NCBI RefSeq assembly: GCF_026016445.1
Contig: NZ_CP096147.1
Coordinates: 2,268,501-2,332,500 of the forward strand
From: Cognatishimia activa
GTDB lineage: Bacteria > Pseudomonadota > Alphaproteobacteria > Rhodobacterales > Rhodobacteraceae
Reading direction: 5' to 3'
DNA length: 64,000 nucleotides
Under the pieces are notes generated by a model. The model made no database searches. It was not told the origin of the DNA and was given only the letters and a program-made list of their open reading frames with translations. Shown here piece by piece: positions 52,822 to 62,334 of this stretch. The position numbers and the translations under genes are program-made. Every line of letters begins with the position of its first letter. Position 1 is the first letter of the stretch.

Positions 52822-52907
52822 TTAGAAAGCCTGAAGCCTTCAAACAAGATGGGCGCTTCAACAAAGCGCCCACCTGATGCATATACGTCAATTTCAGAAT
52901 GTCTGAA

Positions 52908-53669
52908 CTAGCTGCGGATGCGCCAGCCAGTCTTAAATATCCACCAAATTACGACCATGCAGATTCCGGTGAAACCAGCGATAGCCAGAAGGCTCAATCC
53001 GATCGGCACATCGGCAAGACCAAAGAACGCCCAGCGGAATCCAGAGATCAAATATACCACTGGGTTGAACAGGGTCACGGTCTGCCAGAAAGGCGGCAGC
53101 ATAGAGATCGAATAGAATGATCCGCCCAGGAAGACCAAAGGAGTCACGATCAAAAGTGGTACAAGCTGCAACTGTTCAAAGTTCTTAGCCCAGATCCCGA
53201 TGATGAACCCAAACAAAGCAAAGCTCGTGCAGGTCAGCACCATAAAGGCGATCATCGCAATCGGGTGTTGGATACTCAGATCAACAAAGAAACCTGCGGT
53301 GGCCAAGATCACAACGCCTATGAACAGCGACTTGGTTGCAGCGGCGCCAACGTAACCGATAACGATCTCAAGAAAATTCACCGGCGCCGACAGAAGTTCG
53401 TAGATCGTCCCTATGAACTTCGGGAAATATATCCCAAATGATGCGTTCGATATGCCCTGCGTCATGATCGACAACATGATCAAACCCGGCACGATAAAGG
53501 CTCCGTAGCTGACGCCTTCAACCTGATCGATCCGACTGCCAATCGCGGCCCCAAACACTACAAAATAAAGCGACGTTGAGATCACCGGAGAGATAAAACT
53601 CTGGGTCAATGTGCGGAAGAACCGCGCCATTTCGAAAACATAGATGGCTTTGATGGCTGTCCAGTTCAT
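52908..53669 (-). CDS. ABC-2 type transporter permease
   Basis: This 253-residue integral membrane protein has six helices. The ABC-2 pattern is present ([20 protein letters not shown] near 16-35; [20 protein letters not shown] near 190-210). Such permeases with a separate ATPase export lipids, polysaccharides or drugs. The substrate here is not evident. Its start overlaps the ATPase stop by four bases. Confidence 0.9.
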   Translation of the reverse strand: MNWTAIKAIYVFEMARFFRTLTQSFISPVISTSLYFVVFGAAIGSRIDQVEGVSYGAFIVPGLIMLSIMTQGISNASFGIYFPKFIGTIYELLSAPVNFLEIVIGYVGAAATKSLFIGVVILATAGFFVDLSIQHPIAMIAFMVLTCTSFALFGFIIGIWAKNFEQLQLVPLLIVTPLVFLGGSFYSISMLPPFWQTVTLFNPVVYLISGFRWAFFGLADVPIGLSLLAIAGFTGICMVVIWWIFKTGWRIRS

Positions 53670-54595
53670 GCTTGCCCCTCCTCGACCAAGCCTACGAAGA
53701 TATCTTCGAGGCTGCTTTGCTCTGTTTGCAGATCCTTCAGCACCAATCCTGCGCCTGAGAGATCGGCCAACAACGTGGTGATACCTGTGCGCTCAGCTTT
53801 GGTGTCATAGGAGTAGGTGATAGATGTTCCATCCTCACTCAGGCTCAAATCATAGCCGTTGAGCCCCTCTGGCAAGCTTTCAATCGCGTCCTGTAGCTCA
53901 ACTTTCATCTGTTTCTGCCCAAGGCGCTGCATCAGGGCAGACTTCTCTTCGATCAAAAGAAGCTCTCCCTTGTTGATGACACCTACGCGATCCGCGATCG
54001 CTTCGGCCTCTTCGATATAATGCGTCGTCAGGATGATCGTCACACCATCGCGCTTGAGTTCATCCACCGTATCCCACATGTCTTTACGAAGCGCGACATC
54101 GACACCCGCAGTAGGTTCATCCAGAAACAGAATGCGAGGCTCATGACTAAGGGCCTTCGCGATCAACACGCGCCGTTTCATGCCGCCAGAGAGTTCCATG
54201 ATACGGCTGTTTTTCTTATCCCAAAGGCTCAACTGCTTCAGGATCTTTTCTAGATAGGCATCGTTACGGCGTTTGCCGAACAGGCCACGCGAAAAGCGAA
54301 CCGTATTCCAAACCGTCTCAAAGGGTTCTAGATTGATCTCCTGCGGGACAAGCCCAATCAGACTGCGCGCAGCGCGGTAGTCTTCATTAACGCAATGACC
54401 ACCGACATGAATGTCGCCAGAGGTGCTGGTTGTGATCCCGCAAACGGTCGAAATCAACGTTGTTTTACCAGCACCATTTGGCCCCAACAGCGCAAGAATT
54501 TCGCCTTCTTGTATTGAGAGCGTGACGCCTTTAAGCGCCTCAAATCCGCCCTCATAAACCTTCTTCAGGTCCTTTATTTCCAATATGGACGTCAT
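53666..54595 (-). CDS. ABC transporter ATP-binding protein
   Basis: This 309-residue ATPase partners the ABC-2 permease. Walker A is GPNGAGKTT (38-46), the signature is LSGGMKRRV near 140, and Walker B is [12 protein letters not shown] near 158. The C-terminal 90 residues form the extension typical of the CcmA/DrrA-type group. The ATG at 54595 follows GAGGGAACG, and a longer open frame upstream is not homologous. A perfect inverted repeat lies 130 bp upstream and could be its operator. Confidence 0.92.
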   Translation of the reverse strand: MTSILEIKDLKKVYEGGFEALKGVTLSIQEGEILALLGPNGAGKTTLISTVCGITTSTSGDIHVGGHCVNEDYRAARSLIGLVPQEINLEPFETVWNTVRFSRGLFGKRRNDAYLEKILKQLSLWDKKNSRIMELSGGMKRRVLIAKALSHEPRILFLDEPTAGVDVALRKDMWDTVDELKRDGVTIILTTHYIEEAEAIADRVGVINKGELLLIEEKSALMQRLGQKQMKVELQDAIESLPEGLNGYDLSLSEDGTSITYSYDTKAERTGITTLLADLSGAGLVLKDLQTEQSSLEDIFVGLVEEGQA

Positions 54596-54724
54596 AACGT
54601 TCCCTCGTAAGTACCGCGCGAAACTACGTGTTCGCCCGAGTTTGGCCAAGATACTAAAAAGACATATAGACCTGTGCAAAAACGCATATCAGGCTGATGC
54701 TGCGTGCATTCATAGACCCCCTGA

Positions 54725-54741
54725 CTGTCAATTAATGACAG
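54725..54741. promoter_or_regulatory. inverted repeat CTGTCA-N5-TGACAG
   Basis: CTGTCA (54725-54730) and TGACAG (54736-54741) are perfect inverted arms around ATTAA, the size and AT-rich centre usual for a dimeric repressor site. It lies 130 bp before the ABC ATPase start. Confidence 0.4.
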
Positions 54742-55008
54742 CAATTTGGGACCAAAACTGAGTGCAGCAATATTCGCAATCACACATCTGCTCTTATGAG
54801 CCGTGTCATCTTGGCCAATGGCACGATACAGTTTAGCGGACAGGCCGATACGTGGGAGATTCAATTGCCGATCAGACCCCGTAATGGCTGGACAGAGTCG
54901 AAGCGCTTTCGAAAGATGCCGCTAGAAACAAAGCTCACATTCTTCGGTGTGTAAACTGACTTACTGATAGGAATGATTTCACGGAGTCGAACGCCATTCG
55001 GGACACCT

Positions 55009-55062
55009 CAAAACCGGTGCCTCCAAACGCAACACAGGCTCGCAGTTAGGCAAAACCGGTGC
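55009..55062. repeat. 12-bp direct repeat CAAAACCGGTGC
   Basis: Two exact copies at 55009-55020 and 55051-55062, 42 bp apart, lie about 135 bp upstream of the tRNA gene. Their role is unknown. Confidence 0.5.
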
Positions 55063-55153
55063 TTCTTGAACTGCTAACCGAGAAGCGCGTCACGGTCGCA
55101 AAGTAACGTTTGAAAAAATTTGAAAGCGATGCAAAATTCTCGTCGCTTTCCTC

Positions 55154-55182
55154 TTGACCCTATCGCAGGGCTAAACTAAACC
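55154..55182 (+). promoter_or_regulatory. sigma-70-like promoter for the tRNA gene
   Basis: TTGACC (55154-55159) and TAAACC (55177-55182) are spaced by 17 bp, with the expected start about seven bases before the mature tRNA. Confidence 0.5.
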
Positions 55183-55195
55183 CCGCTCCACTCAT

Positions 55196-55272
55196 GGCGC
55201 GGTAGCTCAGCTGGTTAGAGCGCTCGACTCATAATCGAGAGGTCGGGAGTTCAAGTCTCCCCCACGCCACCA
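55196..55272 (+). tRNA. tRNA with CAT anticodon (Met elongator, or Ile2)
   Basis: The 77-nt cloverleaf is complete with encoded CCA. The acceptor starts GGCGCGG and ends CCACGCC. The D arm is GCTCAGCTGGTTAGAGC, the anticodon stem CTCGA/TCGAG holds the loop CTCATAA, and the T arm is GGGAG-TTCAAGT-CTCCC. It is not an initiator, because the first pair is G-C. Elongator Met and lysidine-modified Ile2 tRNAs both carry CAT and cannot be separated safely here. The fifth acceptor pair is a C-A mismatch. Confidence 0.92.
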
Positions 55273-55720
55273 CTTCCCTCAATACGCAGACATATGGATC
55301 CAGCCCATTTGTGGTCCATTTCGAGTCCTCCGGGAATGCAATCAAGTTATAGAATTACAAAGGGCCGGCACAATGGCCGACCCTTATCAGATAAAGCCAA
55401 TTCGCCGCATGGGATGCATTTAGCGAACCCGGCCTAATCCAGTTAAGTTGTCACTCTTTACACTGAAACCGAGAGTATCAAGAAGACACTATAATTAAAC
55501 AATAATTTCGCGACGAACATGACGAAGTTCGTGACGAACACTGTGTGATAGAGAAACACCTCGGTCAGCGGAACAAGCCCGCAGAGCTTGACCTAGGGTC
55601 AACCAACATCTTAATCATAAGATATTGGCTCTGAGTGAAGCAATTACATCAGTATTTTCCTCAACTAGGGCATTCATCTTCAACGGAGGTTTGGGAAGTC
55701 CCAAATAAATTTGGCACCCA
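55273..55720. other. gene-poor region between the tRNA and the LytTR gene
   Basis: These 448 bp hold no supported gene. They are AT-richer than their surroundings and contain the repeated ACGAAC element at 55512-55540. A GGAGG at 55685 is 31 bp too far from the LytTR start to serve as its ribosome binding site. Confidence 0.6.
55512..55540 (-). promoter_or_regulatory. candidate LytTR binding site: direct repeat with 21-bp spacing
   Basis: GACGAACA occurs at 55512-55519 and 55533-55540. On the minus strand each copy contains GTTCGT, which fits the conserved GTTNRK core of LytTR sites. The 21-bp start-to-start spacing equals the usual 9-bp repeat plus 12-bp gap. A palindrome ACGAAGTTCGT lies between the copies. 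Confidence 0.45.
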
Positions 55721-56575
55721 ATGACCAGCTGGACTCCACTTAAGATGAACCCACAAGAAGTTGTTGCTGTGCGCGCACTTCGCAAGGCTGCCATTCAGTC
55801 GTTTGGTACTCCATGGATTCTATCACTGTTCCTTGGAATTACCGCGTTGATCGCCTTTGTGGCACCCAAGGCGCTACCAACTGATTCCATCCTTTTAATT
55901 TGGCTTGGAACCGGAGGAATTGCCGTGGTGTCGGTGGTTTATCAGATTACGACGGGCCCGTGGTTTGTCGTGATATTTGCTAGAAGACACTACTCTGTCC
56001 TCTTCAGCCTTATAATCAACAGTCTAATCGACGTGGTTTTGCTTACGGCCTTGGCCATGCCAGCAATTTCACCAGAATTCATCGCAGAGCATGGATTTAT
56101 CGATGTCGCCTTCCGTGTCTATATGGTTTTATTCCTACTCACTTGGGCTTTCGTACATGTCTATCTGACATTGATGGAGAATATCTTCGCAGACATATTG
56201 GCGAAGGCAAATCTCCCGACCCGGATATTTCCCCAATTTCGAACTGAGAAAACTGATGCGCTGCAAAAGCTTCTTCCCATCAATGTTCGGGGGCCCGTTC
56301 GCTACATCCAAGCGCAAGATAAATATGTGCAGGTCGCAACGTTCAATGGAAACCATCTTCTGCCCATGCCTCTGAGCCAAGCGGTGTCGAAGATCGATCC
56401 ACAAAGCGGCATGCGAGTTCATCGTTCGCTTTGGATCAGCTGGGAGGAAGTCGACCGCGTGGTTTATGAAAACGGCAACCCACGCATCATTGGCAAAGAC
56501 GGTGAAGTTTGGCCCGTGAGCCGAAAGCATGTAAAGCAGCTCAAGTCCGAGCTTCTAGACCGTGAGAAAGGTTGA
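55721..56575 (+). CDS. membrane-bound LytTR-domain transcriptional regulator
   Basis: This 284-residue protein has about four membrane helices in residues 30-155 and a C-terminal LytTR DNA-binding domain (about 186-280) with the typical RYIQAQDKYVQVAT and GMRVHRSLWISWEEVDRV segments. There is no receiver domain, so the signal must come through the membrane part. The ligand is unknown. No good ribosome binding site precedes the ATG, and an ATG at residue 9 is an alternative. It converges with hemE, with one base between the stops. Confidence 0.85.
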   Translation: MTSWTPLKMNPQEVVAVRALRKAAIQSFGTPWILSLFLGITALIAFVAPKALPTDSILLIWLGTGGIAVVSVVYQITTGPWFVVIFARRHYSVLFSLIINSLIDVVLLTALAMPAISPEFIAEHGFIDVAFRVYMVLFLLTWAFVHVYLTLMENIFADILAKANLPTRIFPQFRTEKTDALQKLLPINVRGPVRYIQAQDKYVQVATFNGNHLLPMPLSQAVSKIDPQSGMRVHRSLWISWEEVDRVVYENGNPRIIGKDGEVWPVSRKHVKQLKSELLDREKG

Positions 56576-56576
56576 A

Positions 56577-57611
56577 TCAGGCGCTTCGCACAGTATCGAT
56601 CATCAGCTGAACATTCTCTGGATCAGCATCAGGCGTGATGCCATGGCCCAAATTGAAGATATGTGGGCCATTGCTCAACGCGTCAACGATCCGTTTGGTT
56701 TCGGAAACCAGTGCATCTCCACCTGTCACCATATGAGATGACTTCAAGTTGCCCTGAACACAGCCATCAGGTTGAACGGCCTTCGCAACCCACTCTGCTG
56801 TGACGCCATCATCAAAGGCTACGCAATCTGCTCCGGTTGCCTGTGCAAAGCCTGCATAGCGTTCGCCGGCGCCGCGCGGGAAAGCAATGATCGGTGTTTC
56901 CGGATGCAGCTCTTTCAATGCTGCAATAATGCGTTTGGTGGGTTCCAGAGCATAGCGGTCAAAGTCCTGGCCTTTGAGGGAGCCTGCCCAGCTGTCAAAA
57001 AGCTTCACAACCTCTGCCCCGGCTTTAATTTGCTCAGACAAATAGGTAATGGTGCCTTCTACAATCAGATCGATGACCTGCTGGAACAGTTCTGGATGCT
57101 GATCTTTCAGAGCGTGGGCTGGTCCTTGGTCTGGCGTACCACGCCCTGCGATCATATAAGTTGCTACCGTCCATGGTGCGCCAGCAAATCCGATCAGCGT
57201 GGTTTCGCTTGGCAATTCGCGACGCAAGATGCGGACGGTTTCATAAATTGGTGCGAGCTTGTCATGAACTGCAGCAGCAGGTTTCAAGGCGTCGAAATCC
57301 GACTGAGACTGGATGGTGGAAAGCCGCGGCCCCTCTCCAGTTACAAACCAAAGATCGGCCCCAAGCGCCTGCGGCAATAGCAAAATATCTGCAAATAGGA
57401 TCGAGGCATCAAAACCGTAGCGACGGATCGGCTGCAGGGTCACTTCGGCTGCCAGTTCGGAGTTATAGCAAAGCGAAAGAAAATCCCCCGCCTGCGCACG
57501 CGTAGCGCGATATTCCGGCAAGTATCGACCTGCTTGGCGCATCATCCAGATAGGTGGCGTCGGCAATGTTTCTCCTGCCAATGCACGCAGAATGGTTTTT
57601 TGCTCAGCCAT
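56577..57611 (-). CDS. hemE: uroporphyrinogen decarboxylase
   Basis: It removes four carboxyls from uroporphyrinogen III to give coproporphyrinogen III. The 344 residues are normal. The signatures [16 protein letters not shown] (about 20-35) and [14 protein letters not shown] (about 140) are present. The ATG at 57611 follows GAGGTGG, and an earlier in-frame start is less well placed. It is divergent from hemC with 116 bp between, so the two probably share a control region. Confidence 0.97.
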   Translation of the reverse strand: MAEQKTILRALAGETLPTPPIWMMRQAGRYLPEYRATRAQAGDFLSLCYNSELAAEVTLQPIRRYGFDASILFADILLLPQALGADLWFVTGEGPRLSTIQSQSDFDALKPAAAVHDKLAPIYETVRILRRELPSETTLIGFAGAPWTVATYMIAGRGTPDQGPAHALKDQHPELFQQVIDLIVEGTITYLSEQIKAGAEVVKLFDSWAGSLKGQDFDRYALEPTKRIIAALKELHPETPIIAFPRGAGERYAGFAQATGADCVAFDDGVTAEWVAKAVQPDGCVQGNLKSSHMVTGGDALVSETKRIVDALSNGPHIFNLGHGITPDADPENVQLMIDTVRSA

Positions 57612-57727
57612 GATCCACCTCATTCAATCTAGTCTCACGCTAGGTCTAGCGCGCGCGGCAAGATGTCAAGGCTCGGCGGCCGCCATTCTGCTTGTCAGGA
57701 CAATCTGGCGCGGCTAGACCTCAGCCC

Positions 57728-58684
57728 ATGACAGTGACCATGCCAACACCCGATGCACCCTTGAAAATAGGCACCCGAGGCTCTCCGCTTGCGCTTGCGC
57801 AGGCCTATGAGACGCGCCATCGATTGGCCGAGGCGTTTAATCTGGATGAAGCCGCTTTTCACATCGAAGTGATTAAAACCACTGGTGATGATCGCCAGAT
57901 GATCGCAGCGGATCGCCCGTTGAAAGAAATCGGGAACAAGGGGCTATTCACCAAAGAAATTGAAGATGCCATGCTGCGCGGCGACATTGATATCGCTGTG
58001 CATTCCACGAAGGACATGCCAACCGAACAGCCTGAAGGTCTGGTGCTTGAAACCTTCCTGCCGCGTGAAGATGTGCGCGATGCGTTTATCTCGGTAAAAT
58101 ATGGCTCTATTTCAGAACTACCCGCCGGAGCGAAGGTTGGCACCTCTTCCTTGCGTCGTCGCGCTCAGCTGATGCAGATTCGCCCGGATCTCGACATCGT
58201 TGAATTCCGGGGCAATGTCCAGACGCGGTTGAAAAAGCTGAACGATGGGGTCGCGGATTGCTCATTCCTTGCCATGGCGGGGCTCACACGCTTGGGCATG
58301 CTGGATCAGGCGACATCCGCAATTGAAGCAGAAGAAATGCTGCCTGCCGTGGCGCAAGGAGCCATTGGTATTGAATGCCGCGCGAACGATAAACGCGCGG
58401 AACATATGCTTGCAGCCATTCATCATGCAGAGACCGGGCACCGTGTCCTGTGCGAGCGGGCCTTTTTGCGCGCGCTTGACGGATCATGTGAGACCCCAAT
58501 TGCAGCGCTATCTGTCGTCGAAGGTGACACAATTCACCTACGCGGAGAAATTCTGCGGCCAGACGGCTCCCAGAGCCTGAAAACTGAAGGCAAGTCTGCA
58601 CTGAGTGACGCCGAAAGCTTAGGACGTCGTCTGGGGGAAGAGTTGCTGGTGCAAGCCGGAGCTGACTTCTTCGATTTCCGTTAA
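57728..58684 (+). CDS. hemC: hydroxymethylbilane synthase (porphobilinogen deaminase)
   Basis: It polymerises four porphobilinogens into hydroxymethylbilane. The 318-residue protein starts its domain at KIGTRGSPLALAQA. It has HSTKDMPTEQPEGL near residue 95 and the dipyrromethane cofactor cysteine in LDGSCETPIAA near 246. The start could be ATG 57728 or ATG 57740, and neither has a clear ribosome binding site. It converges with hemF (11 bp). Confidence 0.96.
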   Translation: MTVTMPTPDAPLKIGTRGSPLALAQAYETRHRLAEAFNLDEAAFHIEVIKTTGDDRQMIAADRPLKEIGNKGLFTKEIEDAMLRGDIDIAVHSTKDMPTEQPEGLVLETFLPREDVRDAFISVKYGSISELPAGAKVGTSSLRRRAQLMQIRPDLDIVEFRGNVQTRLKKLNDGVADCSFLAMAGLTRLGMLDQATSAIEAEEMLPAVAQGAIGIECRANDKRAEHMLAAIHHAETGHRVLCERAFLRALDGSCETPIAALSVVEGDTIHLRGEILRPDGSQSLKTEGKSALSDAESLGRRLGEELLVQAGADFFDFR

Positions 58685-58695
58685 AGCGGGCTGTC

Positions 58696-59589
58696 TTAGA
58701 CCCACTTCGCCATTGGCGGCAGGCTCATCAAAACCGCATTGGCGTCATGTCCGGTTTCAAGTCCAAACTTGGTGCCGCGATCATAGACCAGATTGTATTC
58801 GGCATAGAGACCACGATGCACCAACTGTGCGTCTTTCTCTGCGTCGCCAAACCCCTGTGACCGACGTTTTTCGATCAACGGCAGGAAGGCAGGCAGAAAT
58901 GCCTTTCCTATGTCTTGGATGAAGGCAAAGTCAGCCTCCCAATCCCCTGTATTATGATCGTCAAGGAAAATACCACCAACACCACGAGCGCGGCCGCGAT
59001 GAGGAATGTAGAAGTACTCATCCGCCCAGTCCTTCAAACGCGGGTAATGTGCTTCACCGTGGCGGTCGCAGTGCTCTTTTTGAACACCATGGAAGTGGGC
59101 TGTGTCTTCGTCATATTCGAGACAAGGGTTCAGGTCAGAGCCCCCCCCAAACCACCAACCATGTGGCGTCCAGAACATACGTGTATTCATGTGAACCGCT
59201 GGGCAATGCGGGTTTTGCATGTGGGCCACCAGAGAGATGCCAGAAGCCCAAAACCGTGGATCGTCCTGCATGCCGGGCAAACCCTTACGTGCAGCCATGG
59301 CTTTCTGGGCCCTTTCCCCCAGCGTTCCATAGACGGTCGAGACGTTCACCCCGACCTTTTCGAAAACACGACCGCCCCGCATCACAGACATGAGGCCGCC
59401 GCCAGCGTCTGCACCATCATCAGAAGCACGCCGCGTTTCGGTCACCTCAAAACGGCCAGCATCCTGATCAGAAAAAGGTCCGGTGACATGAGTATCTTCA
59501 AGACGCTCAAATGCTGCAACGATCTCATCCCGTAGCGAACGGAACCAAGCGCTTGCAGTGTCCTTTTGAGGCTGCATCGTGTCAGTCAT
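58696..59589 (-). CDS. hemF: oxygen-dependent coproporphyrinogen III oxidase
   Basis: It converts coproporphyrinogen III to protoporphyrinogen IX using O2. The 297 residues contain NPHCPAVHMNTRMF near 140, the GGGSDLNPCLEYDEDTAHFH segment near 160 with the conserved acidic and His residues, and FLDDHNTGDWEADFAFIQ near 210. The ATG at 59589 follows AAGGACATA. It is ten bases after the SDR gene on the same strand, so the two may be cotranscribed. Confidence 0.96.
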   Translation of the reverse strand: MTDTMQPQKDTASAWFRSLRDEIVAAFERLEDTHVTGPFSDQDAGRFEVTETRRASDDGADAGGGLMSVMRGGRVFEKVGVNVSTVYGTLGERAQKAMAARKGLPGMQDDPRFWASGISLVAHMQNPHCPAVHMNTRMFWTPHGWWFGGGSDLNPCLEYDEDTAHFHGVQKEHCDRHGEAHYPRLKDWADEYFYIPHRGRARGVGGIFLDDHNTGDWEADFAFIQDIGKAFLPAFLPLIEKRRSQGFGDAEKDAQLVHRGLYAEYNLVYDRGTKFGLETGHDANAVLMSLPPMAKWV

Positions 59590-59599
59590 CGATATGTCC

Positions 59600-60403
59600 T
59601 TAGTGCGCGGGGGATTTGACCGGGTCAATTAGCGTACGTCCACCGTCCACAGTGACCACCTGCCCTGTCATAAAGGCCGAGGCATCAGATGTAAGATAGC
59701 GCACGGTATCGACCAGCTCTGTGGGGGCTGCGATGCGCCCTTGTGGGGTGTGATCCTCGATGTCATTTCTGAAATCGGGATGTTCCTTCAGAATATTTTT
59801 AAGACTCGCGCTCATGACCGATCCAAATGCGACTGCGTTCACACGAATACGATGGGGTGCAAGTGCTGTGGCCAGTCCGCGCGTCATCTGATCAAGCGCT
59901 GCAGTCGCCATCGAATACCCCATAAGGTCTGGGTTGGTGCGACAAGCAGCAATGGACGACAGATTCACAATCGCCCCAGCAGAGCCTTCGCGCTCATCCT
60001 CTTCGGATTGTTTAATCATACGTTTGGCCACGGCCTGACTTAACCGCAGTGAGGTCAATAGGTTCTGGTTCAACATCGTTGAGATACTGTCGTCATCGAT
60101 ATCCAACGGATCAGTCCGCATCAGTTGGCGGCTTGCATTCACGAGAATATCTACGCGTTCAAAACTATCGATCGTTGCTGAAAGCAGGTTCGCTATCGTC
60201 AGGCGTTCGCGCAGATCGCCTGCGAAAAATTCAACTTTGCTGTCTTCCGAAACGTCTCCGGCCTCTTTGCTAAGCTGTTTGTCATCCATATCAACCATCA
60301 TGACATTCGCACCCTGCTCGGCGAACTCCCGACTGATGGCCAAGCCGACCCCATTGGCTGCTCCGGTCACGATGGCGGTTTTACCAGCGATAGAAAATGA
60401 CAT
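59600..60403 (-). CDS. SDR-fold protein lacking the catalytic lysine
   Basis: This 267-residue protein has a Rossmann N-terminus (TGAANGVGLAIS at 13-24) and a C-terminal SDR tail (MTGQVVTVDGGRTLIDP). Ser150 is kept in NLSSIAA and Tyr163 in MGYSMATAAL, but the YxxxK lysine is Thr167, and the usual NNAG is NASR (89-92). Reductase activity is therefore doubtful. It could bind NAD(P) in a sensing or structural role. It sits directly upstream of hemF in the same direction. Confidence 0.85.
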   Translation of the reverse strand: MSFSIAGKTAIVTGAANGVGLAISREFAEQGANVMMVDMDDKQLSKEAGDVSEDSKVEFFAGDLRERLTIANLLSATIDSFERVDILVNASRQLMRTDPLDIDDDSISTMLNQNLLTSLRLSQAVAKRMIKQSEEDEREGSAGAIVNLSSIAACRTNPDLMGYSMATAALDQMTRGLATALAPHRIRVNAVAFGSVMSASLKNILKEHPDFRNDIEDHTPQGRIAAPTELVDTVRYLTSDASAFMTGQVVTVDGGRTLIDPVKSPAH

Positions 60404-60452
60404 GATGATCCCCGGATTTGGTCCTGATGATTCTTGTGGAGGTTACGCGGAT

Positions 60453-61436
60453 TTAACGCGCGGTGCGAGTTGGCCGCTCAGCGCGTAGGATTTTGAACCG
60501 ATTGTCGCCTGCCACCTCTTCGACTTTTACAAAAAGGTCTTCCAATGTTGCCTCGTAAGGAAGATGACGATTGGCCACCATCCAGAGCTGGCCTGAGGGT
60601 GCCAACATCCGCGCCGCGGCCGCGATGAATGCTTTGCCAAGTGCGGGGTCCGCTGTGCGGCCGCTGTGGAACGGCGGGTTCATGACAACTGCGTTCATTT
60701 TAGCGCGCGGCTCCCAAGTGGTTGCGTCAGACCAGTGAAACTCCGCGCGCGCATCTTTGACATTCATTTTTGCGCATTCCAAAGCCACATGGTTGGCTTC
60801 TACGAGATAAAGCGTTTCGACCTCGTCGCGTGTCAGGATGTTATTAGAGATATACCCCCAGCCCGCGCCAAGATCGGCAACGTAGCGCCCTAATTTCTCC
60901 GGTAGCGCGGCGACCAAAGCGGCCGAGGCTGGATCAATCCCATCCGCCGAGAACACTCCTGGCCGAGTAAGGAATCCCCCATCAATGGAAGTCTCAGCGT
61001 CGGGCACCCAGTCTTTGAAGTCACCGCCTTCAAACCAGAATAACTTGCCATGCGCTTTAGAGAATGATCCCGCCAAATCTGAACGACGTTTACAATCTTT
61101 CAGCATGGAGTCTGCACCATCGGTTTTTCGGCCATCCACAATAACCATGCCGCCAAGCGCTGAAGCCTCAGCAACCAGGGCGCGGGCCTCAGCTTTGGCG
61201 CGGGTCAGGAACACCACGGCAGCTGAGAATTCTCCGCTGGCGGAGACCGATACGTCATAACCAGCCTGAGCGAAGGCATCGTGGTCAGGCTTCATTCCAG
61301 TGATGACTTGAACGCGATCTCTTGGCAAAGCGCTCAGATCCGTGGCAGCTGTGGGCGAGAAGACTGCGATCCGGCCCTCGGACGGCAGAACCAACTGACC
61401 GCTTTCAACCGCCAGTGACAAACGGGAAGATGACAT
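60453..61436 (-). CDS. RsmC-like class I SAM methyltransferase
   Basis: This 327-residue protein has two methyltransferase-like halves, as in RsmC/RlmG. The C-terminal catalytic half has the SAM motif VADLGAGWGYISNNIL near 187, and NPPF (VMNPPFHSGRT) near 255 marks a guanine-N2 type rRNA enzyme. The N-terminal half lacks these motifs. The exact target, 16S or 23S, is inferred from the family. It lies 31 bp downstream of clpS and ends 49 bp before the SDR start, all leftward. Confidence 0.87.
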   Translation of the reverse strand: MSSSRLSLAVESGQLVLPSEGRIAVFSPTAATDLSALPRDRVQVITGMKPDHDAFAQAGYDVSVSASGEFSAAVVFLTRAKAEARALVAEASALGGMVIVDGRKTDGADSMLKDCKRRSDLAGSFSKAHGKLFWFEGGDFKDWVPDAETSIDGGFLTRPGVFSADGIDPASAALVAALPEKLGRYVADLGAGWGYISNNILTRDEVETLYLVEANHVALECAKMNVKDARAEFHWSDATTWEPRAKMNAVVMNPPFHSGRTADPALGKAFIAAAARMLAPSGQLWMVANRHLPYEATLEDLFVKVEEVAGDNRFKILRAERPTRTAR

Positions 61437-61467
61437 GAAACTTATCGATCCGAGCTCTGGCTTCGGA

Positions 61468-61818
61468 TCACTCCTTTTCCATCGTGCATTGCAATGGGTG
61501 CTGATGGCGACGCGCGAAATCCATCACCTGTGTGACTTTGGTTTCGGCAATCTCGTGGCTGAATACGCCAACAACAGCCACACCTTTTTTATGCACGGTC
61601 AGCATGATCTCAAAGGCCTGCGCATGTGTCAGGCCGAAAAACCGTTCAAGAATGTGAACGACAAACTCCATTGGCGTGTAATCGTCATTCAGTAAAAGCA
61701 CCTTATAGAGAGGCGGACGCTTGGTGCGCGCACGCGTTTTGACAGCGATGCCAACATCCCCGTCATCCTCATTATCCGACGCCATGAAAAACGGCTCTGT
61801 TGCCATATCAAATGTCAT
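61468..61818 (-). CDS. clpS: ATP-dependent Clp protease adaptor ClpS
   Basis: It delivers N-end-rule substrates to ClpAP. The 116-residue protein has a flexible acidic N-tail and the core [20 protein letters not shown], with the Asn-Asp pair and Met that form the amino-acid pocket, then [20 protein letters not shown]. Starts at 61818, 61806 and 61785 are possible, and the first gives the most usual length. clpA is not in the window. Confidence 0.95.
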   Translation of the reverse strand: MTFDMATEPFFMASDNEDDGDVGIAVKTRARTKRPPLYKVLLLNDDYTPMEFVVHILERFFGLTHAQAFEIMLTVHKKGVAVVGVFSHEIAETKVTQVMDFARRHQHPLQCTMEKE

Positions 61819-62334
61819 TCCGGTTTTTCGTATCCGCGATGTATATAACCTGTCGCCGCCAATAGAAAAGGCCTTCGGTATAACTCACACTATGCAGATC
61901 GCGTTTATTCGCTGTTTTCGCATTAAAATCTTTGCAAACCGATGACAAGTTAAGGAAATCCTGACCCGCCCCAAGCTTCGATTCGCCTCGATCTGATGCC
62001 ATTTTAGCGAAAATCCTGATCCAGATCGATATCCGCGGTGAAGCTGGTTGTTGTCTAACTCCATCTTAGTAACCGCTTGCATCTCGTCGCTTTGGTCTGT
62101 CGGAATCAATGTCCTTACCAGGCGGTCAATTTACCATAATTCGAGCGCCACATTCTCGCCACAATCGACGGTTTAGTAGCACTTCTCATTGCTTCCGCAA
62201 GATGTTGGATTTACCGACCGTTAAACAATTCCAAACTCCTTGAATCAAAGGGTTTATTTGAAATTGGCCCTGTGTTAGCCTTTAGGAAAAGGTCAGCCAA
62301 AAAATTGGCGGCAGAGGCAGTAAGGGCAAGTAAC
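61819..62334. other. intergenic region between clpS and the carboxypeptidase gene
   Basis: These 516 bp between divergent genes hold no gene, tRNA or strong hairpin that I can support. Promoters for both neighbours should lie here. The frame of the downstream gene is open back to a GTG at 62272 but without a ribosome binding site. Confidence 0.6.

Larger units (their letters stand above)
54596..55195. other. gene-poor region between the ABC ATPase and the tRNA
   Basis: I find no supported coding region in these 600 bp. It holds an inverted repeat (54725-54741), a 12-bp direct repeat (55009-55062) and the tRNA promoter (55154-55182). Short open frames here lack ribosome binding sites. Confidence 0.6.

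Noticed and set aside
55512..55540. LexA site (GTTC-N7-GTTC) in the LytTR upstream region
   Set aside because: The GAAC elements are 17 bp apart rather than seven, so the SOS consensus is not met.
54596..55720. Integrated island or prophage beside the tRNA
   Set aside because: No integrase, transposase or duplicated tRNA 3' end was found, and the flanking genes are ordinary core genes.
59612..59630. FNR-like TTGAC-N3-GTCAA upstream of hemF
   Set aside because: The spacer is three bases instead of four and the site is inside the SDR coding region.
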